Source: JBKPCD01 sp046727175 | GTDB taxonomy: Bacteria > Acidobacteriota > Vicinamibacteria > Vicinamibacterales > 2-12-FULL-66-21 | DNA: 27,216 nt | Reading direction: 5' to 3' | Assembly (NCBI GenBank): GCA_046727175.1 | Contig: JBKPCD010000223.1 | Location: 1-27,216, forward strand | Part shown: piece by piece, positions 22,963-27,216 of the stretch | Layout: each line of letters begins with the position of its first letter | Position numbering within the stretch: position 1 is the first letter of the stretch | Notes under the pieces: model-generated | Told to the model about the DNA's origin: nothing | Databases searched by the model: none | What the model saw: the letters and a program-made list of their open reading frames with translations, nothing else | Made by a program: the position numbers and the translations under genes

Positions 22963-23850
22963 ATGCGCTACGACGTCGTCCACACCACCCAGTACGATTA
23001 CAGCGAATCGGTCGCCGTGTCGCATCACATGGCGCGGCTCCGGCCGCGCGATCTGCCTCACCAGCGATGCGTCCATCACGAGCTGGAGATCGAGCCTGCG
23101 CCTGCTGTCACGAGCACGCACGCGGACTACTTCGGCAACCCCGTCACGTTCTTCGCGATGCAGGGTGCGCACAAGAAATTGATCGTCCGCGCGCGCAGCA
23201 CGGTCGAAATGCATGGGACCCAAACCGCCGACGCAGCCGGGACGCCGCCGTGGGAAGCAGCCACCGATCGATCGGCGCTTCCGCTCGAGGCACTCGAGTT
23301 CCTGTTCGAATCTCATTGGATACCGATCCAGGGGCTGGAGACCTACGCTCGCGCGTCGTTTCAAAAAGGACGCAGGCTCCTCGATGCCGTCGTCGAGCTG
23401 ACGGAACGCATCCACGACGAGTTCACGTTCGATTCCAAGGCGACCACGGTGGCGACACCGCTTGCCGACGTGTTCACGTCGCGTCGCGGCGTGTGCCAGG
23501 ACTTCGCCCGCCTCGAAATCGCCTGTCTGCGGTTGCTCGGCATTCCGGCGCAATACATCAGCGGCTACCTCGAAACCGTTCCCCCGGCTGGCACGCCGCG
23601 ACTGCTCGGGGCCGATGCGTCACACGCGTGGCTCGCGTTCTATTGTCGCGACATCGGCTGGATCCCGGTCGATCCGACGAACAATCTGCTCCCCTCCAAC
23701 ACGCACATCACGCTCGCCTGGGGCCGCGATTACGAGGATGTGAGCCCGGTTCGTGGTGTGATTCTCGGAGGTGGCGCCCACAGCCTTCGCGTGCGCGTGG
23801 ATGTGGTAAGAGTGGAGCCGGAATCCACATCCAATGAGTTCGGGCGTTAG
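22963..23850 (+). CDS. Transglutaminase-like cysteine peptidase family protein
   Basis: A 295-residue protein with the bacterial transglutaminase N-terminal domain (RYDVVHTTQYDYSESVAVSH) followed by the core with C178 (RRGVCQDFARL), H221 (DASHAWLAFY) and D237 (IPVDPTNN). No signal peptide is seen. These proteins are standard neighbours of alpha-E and permuted ATP-grasp genes and are thought to act as peptidases or transamidases on the ligase product. It is the second such domain in the cluster, smaller and lacking DUF2126, so the two probably have different targets or steps. Confidence 0.93.
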   Translation: MRYDVVHTTQYDYSESVAVSHHMARLRPRDLPHQRCVHHELEIEPAPAVTSTHADYFGNPVTFFAMQGAHKKLIVRARSTVEMHGTQTADAAGTPPWEAATDRSALPLEALEFLFESHWIPIQGLETYARASFQKGRRLLDAVVELTERIHDEFTFDSKATTVATPLADVFTSRRGVCQDFARLEIACLRLLGIPAQYISGYLETVPPAGTPRLLGADASHAWLAFYCRDIGWIPVDPTNNLLPSNTHITLAWGRDYEDVSPVRGVILGGGAHSLRVRVDVVRVEPESTSNEFGR

Positions 23851-24100
23851 GCTCAAGACTTCGGGCTTTGGGCCTGTCCGCAGAAACGTGGCAGTTGCGC
23901 AGTGATTTGCGCTGTCCACTGTGGGAACGGCACAACTGCGCGACGAATCTTTCGACCGACCAAAAACCCAAAGCCCAAAGCTAAGAGCCCAAAGCTAAGA
24001 GCCCAAAGCTAAGAGCCCAAAGCTAAGAGCCCAAAGCTAAGAGCCCAAAGCCAAGAGCCCAAAGCCTGGCGTCGGCTCGAATCATGAATACGCGCCAACC
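23851..24100 (+). repeat. Intergenic region with a 14-bp tandem repeat
   Basis: The unit GCCCAAAGCTAAGA is repeated five times exactly at 23973-24042, then once with one change (24043-24056), then a partial copy to about 24068. The left edge of the gap (TTCGGGCTTTGGGC near 23862) is complementary to the unit. In the centre GCAGTTG and CAACTGC form a further short dyad. There is no gene in the gap. Confidence 0.85.
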
Positions 24101-25207
24101 ATGAGGGTCTTCCACTGCAATCACTGCGACCATTTGTTGTTCTTCGAAAACACAGAGTGCGTAACCTGCCATCACCGTGTGGCGTATCTTCCCGATCTGG
24201 GGGTAATCGGCTCGCTCGAGGAGGATGCGGACGGCAAGTGGCGGTCACCTTTGAACGCATCGGCCGCGCCTGCGTATCGCCTCTGCCGGAACTACACCGA
24301 GGAACAGGTCTGCAACTGGGCGGTCGGGGTAGAGGAAACCAACCCGCTGTGTGTGTCGTGCCGTCTCACGCGAGTGATCCCCGACCTTGCGCCGGCGGGC
24401 AATCGGCAGGCGTGGTACCGGCTCGAGGCCGCGAAGCGGCGTGTCATCGTCACACTCCTGCAATTGCACCTTCCACTCGTCAACCGCGAAGAAGATCCCG
24501 AGCAGGGGCTGGCGTTCGAGTTCAAAGCAGACGTGCCGACGCCGGATGGGGGAGGCGCTGTTCTCACCGGGCATGCGGATGGCGTGATCACGATCAACAT
24601 CGCCGAAGCCGACGATGCGGAACGAGAGCGACGACGGAAGTCATTGCGCGAGCCGTATCGAACGCTGCTCGGGCACTTCCGTCACGAAAGCGGTCATTAT
24701 TACTGGAACCGCCTGATCGGGCACAGCTCGGCGTTGAGATCGTTCCGCAGGTTGTTTGGCGATGAACGGAACGATTACAACGCAGCCCTGAAGGCCTATT
24801 ACGACCAGGGTCCGCCGTCCGACTGGCAATCACGGTTCGTGACGGCGTATGCGAGCGCGCACCCGTTCGAGGACTGGGCCGAGACGTGGGCACATTACCT
24901 GCACATGATTGACACGATCGAGACGGCGGCGGCATGCGGCCTCTCCTTGAAGCCGGCACGACACGATGAGCCGTCGCTGACGAGACTGCCACCATTCGTC
25001 GCGTCGCAGGACGTCCGATTCAAGAGGTTAATCGACAGCTGGTTTCCGATCACGTACGTGCTCAACAACCTGAATCGCGGGCTCGGGCTGGCGGATGCGT
25101 ATCCGTTCATCCTGTCGGCGCCCGCGATCGCGAAGCTGAAGTACGTCCACGATCTCGTCCGCCGCCCGGCAAACGCTTCTCCGCCGCGCCCCGTCCAAGA
25201 ACCATGA
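24101..25207 (+). CDS. Zinc-ribbon putative zinc-binding metallopeptidase
   Basis: A 368-residue protein. A zinc ribbon at 1-92 has paired cysteines CNHC (6-9), CVTC (20-23), a C-rich centre (LCRNYTEEQVCNW) and CVSC (84-87). The peptidase domain has FRHESGHYYW with H195, E196 and H199, the HExxH zinc site, and a downstream EDWAETWAHYLH helix likely to supply the third ligand. The family is annotated as putative zinc-binding metallopeptidase and often sits beside transglutaminase/alpha-E genes. No signal peptide, so cytoplasmic action is expected. Its stop overlaps the start of the ADOP permease gene by ATGA, implying co-expression. Confidence 0.9.
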   Translation: MRVFHCNHCDHLLFFENTECVTCHHRVAYLPDLGVIGSLEEDADGKWRSPLNASAAPAYRLCRNYTEEQVCNWAVGVEETNPLCVSCRLTRVIPDLAPAGNRQAWYRLEAAKRRVIVTLLQLHLPLVNREEDPEQGLAFEFKADVPTPDGGGAVLTGHADGVITINIAEADDAERERRRKSLREPYRTLLGHFRHESGHYYWNRLIGHSSALRSFRRLFGDERNDYNAALKAYYDQGPPSDWQSRFVTAYASAHPFEDWAETWAHYLHMIDTIETAAACGLSLKPARHDEPSLTRLPPFVASQDVRFKRLIDSWFPITYVLNNLNRGLGLADAYPFILSAPAIAKLKYVHDLVRRPANASPPRPVQEP

Positions 25208-27216
25208 CCAGTTCCATGTCCGATCTCCGGCTCGCGGTTCGCGGCCTGCGGCGGAGTCCGCTGTTTTCGATCGTTGCCATCCTCTCCCTGGCGCTCGGCA
25301 TCGGCGCGAATACCGCCATATTTACGCTCCTCGACCAGGTGCTGCTTCGCAAGCTTCCCGTCAAACGACCTGATGAGTTGGTGATGCTGTATCAGCGAGG
25401 CCTCCACATGGGCAGCAACATGGGGATCCGGATGCACTCGTATCCGATCTATCAAGACTTCCAGAAGCGTGGTGAGCCGCTGGCCGAAGTAATGTGTCGG
25501 CGCCTCGTCCCGGCGTCGGTCAGCATCGACAATCAGACGGAGCGTGTGCAGGCCGAAATGGTCTCGGGCAACTATTTTTCGATGCTGGGAGTCGGAGCGG
25601 CGCTGGGGCGTGTTTTCAATTCCCAGGAGGACGATCAGGTCTATCAGGGGCATCCCAACGTCGTGCTCAGTTACGGGTACTGGGTGAGTCGATTCGCGCG
25701 AGATCCCACCGTGGTCGGCAAGAAGATCCTCGTGAACGACTATCCGATGACGGTCATCGGCGTATCGGCCGAAGGATTCGTTGGAATCGATCCGGCGGAG
25801 TCGCCGCAGATTCGTGTTCCGATCCTGATGAAACCAGTCATGGTGCCCAACTGGGGCTGGGTGCACATGGACGATCGTCGCGCTCGATGGGTGCAGGTCT
25901 TCGGGCGTCTGAAGCCCGGCTACACGGTCGAATCGGCACGCGCACCCCTTCAGGGACTCTTCACACAGATTCGCGCATACGAGATGACGTTGCCGGCTGC
26001 AAAGGAGTGGTCCGCCTATTCGCGAGAGCAGTTCATGAAGGGGCAGCTGCTGGTCGACCCGGCAGCCACCGGGTTCTCCGGAATCCGCAACGACTTCTCG
26101 ACGGCGCTGGTCGTCCTGATGTGCATGGTCGGTCTGGTGCTGCTCATCGCGTGTGCCAACGTGGCCAACCTGCTCATCGCCAGAGGATTCATGCGGCAGA
26201 GGGAGATTGCGGTGCGACTCTCGCTCGGCGCGTCGCGCCGCCGTCTGGTGCGGCAGCTCCTGGTCGAGAGCCTGATCTTGTCTTTTGCGGGCGGTCTGGT
26301 TGGTCTCGGACTCGCGGTCCTCCTCACGCGCGGTCTGCTCGCGCTCGTGCCGACCGAAGGTCAACCCCTGCTGATCACTGCGCATCCCGATCTGCGCATC
26401 CTCGGATTCACACTCGTCCTGATGTTCTTCACAGCGATCGTCTTCGGGCTCTTGCCGGCGCTTCGAGCCAGCCGACCTGACCCGTGGGCGACGCTGAAGG
26501 ACACCGTGGGCTCGATCACCGGCGGGACGGGGTCGCTGTTCCTGCGCAAGGGTCTCGTGACCGTGCAGGTCGCGCTCAGCTTTCTGTTGCTGTTTGGCGC
26601 CGGCCTGTTCGTGCGCAGCCTGCAGAATCTGAGGACCACGGATACGGGGGTTGCTCTCGACAATCTCGTTGTATTCCAGGTCTCGCCGGAACTCAGTGGC
26701 TACGACAATCAGCGAGCGGTGCTGTTCTACCAGCAATTGCTCGAACGTCTCCGCGCGGCGCCGGGTGTAAGGTCAGCGGCGATGGTCGCGGAGTCGATCC
26801 TGAGCGGAAACGAGTGGGACAGCTACATGTCCGTCGAAGGCCACCGCCCGAAAGACGGCGAGGACATGCAGGCTTTCATGAACGCGCTTTCTCCAGGCTA
26901 CTTCGAGACGATGCGGATCCCGTTGCTCGAAGGCCGCGATTTCACGCGCATGGACGTGAAAGAGAACGCGACCGTCGCGATCGTCAACAAGCGTTTCGCG
27001 GAGCACTTTTTCGGGAGCACCAGTGCGATCGGGAAGCACGTCGGATGGGGCAGCGGCCCGCGATCGAAACTGAACATCGAGATTGTCGGTGTGGTCGCGG
27101 ATTCGCTGTACGAAGGTCCGCGCGAAGGCGTACGACGGCAGGTGTTCGTCCCGAAGTGGGGCAAGGGCGGCTCGACGTTCTATGTGCGCACGCAAAACCG
27201 GTCGACGACCGCGTAC
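25204..27216 (+). CDS. MacB-like (ADOP family) ABC transporter permease, runs off the window
   Basis: 671 residues are visible and the frame is open at the right edge. The N-terminus MTSSMSDLRLAVRGLRRSPL leads into the first membrane helix (about 21-42, IVAILSLALGIGANTAIF), a periplasmic MacB_PCD-like domain (about 45-290), then helices at about 300-325, 352-383 and 400-425 with the FtsX signature (QREIAVRLSLGASRRRLVRQ), a helix at about 456-476, and most of the second periplasmic domain (GYFETMRIPLLEGRDF, IVGVVADSLYEGPREG). Relatives of about 800 residues are abundant in acidobacteria; substrates are generally unknown, and peptide or lipid export and envelope stress roles are proposed. No ATPase gene is visible in the window. 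It is a full-length paralogue of the decayed fragment at 3086-4150. Confidence 0.9.
   Translation, partial: MTSSMSDLRLAVRGLRRSPLFSIVAILSLALGIGANTAIFTLLDQVLLRKLPVKRPDELVMLYQRGLHMGSNMGIRMHSYPIYQDFQKRGEPLAEVMCRRLVPASVSIDNQTERVQAEMVSGNYFSMLGVGAALGRVFNSQEDDQVYQGHPNVVLSYGYWVSRFARDPTVVGKKILVNDYPMTVIGVSAEGFVGIDPAESPQIRVPILMKPVMVPNWGWVHMDDRRARWVQVFGRLKPGYTVESARAPLQGLFTQIRAYEMTLPAAKEWSAYSREQFMKGQLLVDPAATGFSGIRNDFSTALVVLMCMVGLVLLIACANVANLLIARGFMRQREIAVRLSLGASRRRLVRQLLVESLILSFAGGLVGLGLAVLLTRGLLALVPTEGQPLLITAHPDLRILGFTLVLMFFTAIVFGLLPALRASRPDPWATLKDTVGSITGGTGSLFLRKGLVTVQVALSFLLLFGAGLFVRSLQNLRTTDTGVALDNLVVFQVSPELSGYDNQRAVLFYQQLLERLRAAPGVRSAAMVAESILSGNEWDSYMSVEGHRPKDGEDMQAFMNALSPGYFETMRIPLLEGRDFTRMDVKENATVAIVNKRFAEHFFGSTSAIGKHVGWGSGPRSKLNIEIVGVVADSLYEGPREGVRRQVFVPKWGKGGSTFYVRTQNRSTTAY

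Noticed and set aside
23973..24068. CRISPR-like direct repeats
   Set aside because: The 14-bp units are contiguous without spacers and there are no cas genes nearby.
24895..26736. 613-codon open frame on the minus strand
   Set aside because: It is antisense to the metallopeptidase and ADOP permease genes, whose protein families are clear; the product is Arg/His/Gln-rich with no domain, typical of GC-rich shadow frames.

Overview
The window looks like a GC-rich chromosome segment of a free-living acidobacterium, perhaps of the Vicinamibacteria type. That placement is inferred from the mix of genes: very long MacB-like (ADOP-type) permeases, a soluble Ser/Thr kinase with TPR repeats, a BlaI/M56 sensor pair and a TAT-type sugar isomerase/epimerase. 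No rRNA, tRNA, integrase, insertion sequence or CRISPR array was seen.

Left part (1-5943), accessory and partly decayed: the 3' end of a glycogen-debranching enzyme (GlgX type); a convergent TIM-barrel sugar isomerase/epimerase with an apparent one-base frameshift; a VapBC toxin-antitoxin pair; then a gene graveyard (about 2724-4593) with the N-terminus of a nitrilase, the C-terminal half of a frameshifted ADOP permease, the C-terminal part of an acyl-CoA thioesterase and an unidentified Cys-rich C-terminal fragment. It ends with an intact TIR-TPR protein followed by two tandem hairpins.

Middle part (5986-13740), regulation and housekeeping: a DUF1569/DinB-like protein downstream of a Ser/Thr kinase, a divergent secreted nucleoside hydrolase, an MmcQ/YjbR protein, a BlaI repressor overlapping an M56 sensor peptidase that carries carboxypeptidase-regulatory and TonB-C domains, and a secreted alkaline-phosphatase-superfamily protein. 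A 38-bp palindrome touching the blaI start codon is the likely operator.

Right part (14094-25207), the most interesting region: six co-directional genes encoding a circularly permuted ATP-grasp protein, an alpha-E protein, a transglutaminase-DUF2126 (putative amidoligase) protein, a second ATP-grasp fused to alpha-E, a second transglutaminase-like protein and a zinc-ribbon metallopeptidase. The families match the predicted but biochemically uncharacterised peptide-ligation/amidoligase systems described from comparative genomics. The arrangement holds two paralogous ligase/alpha-E sets, one of which seems to have lost ATP-grasp key residues. A large ADOP permease overlaps the last gene and runs off the window.

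A second theme is the intergenic DNA. Most gaps from 8741 onward are filled with short-word, self-complementary repeats whose vocabulary differs from gap to gap, and which often run up to the start codons in place of a clear Shine-Dalgarno sequence.
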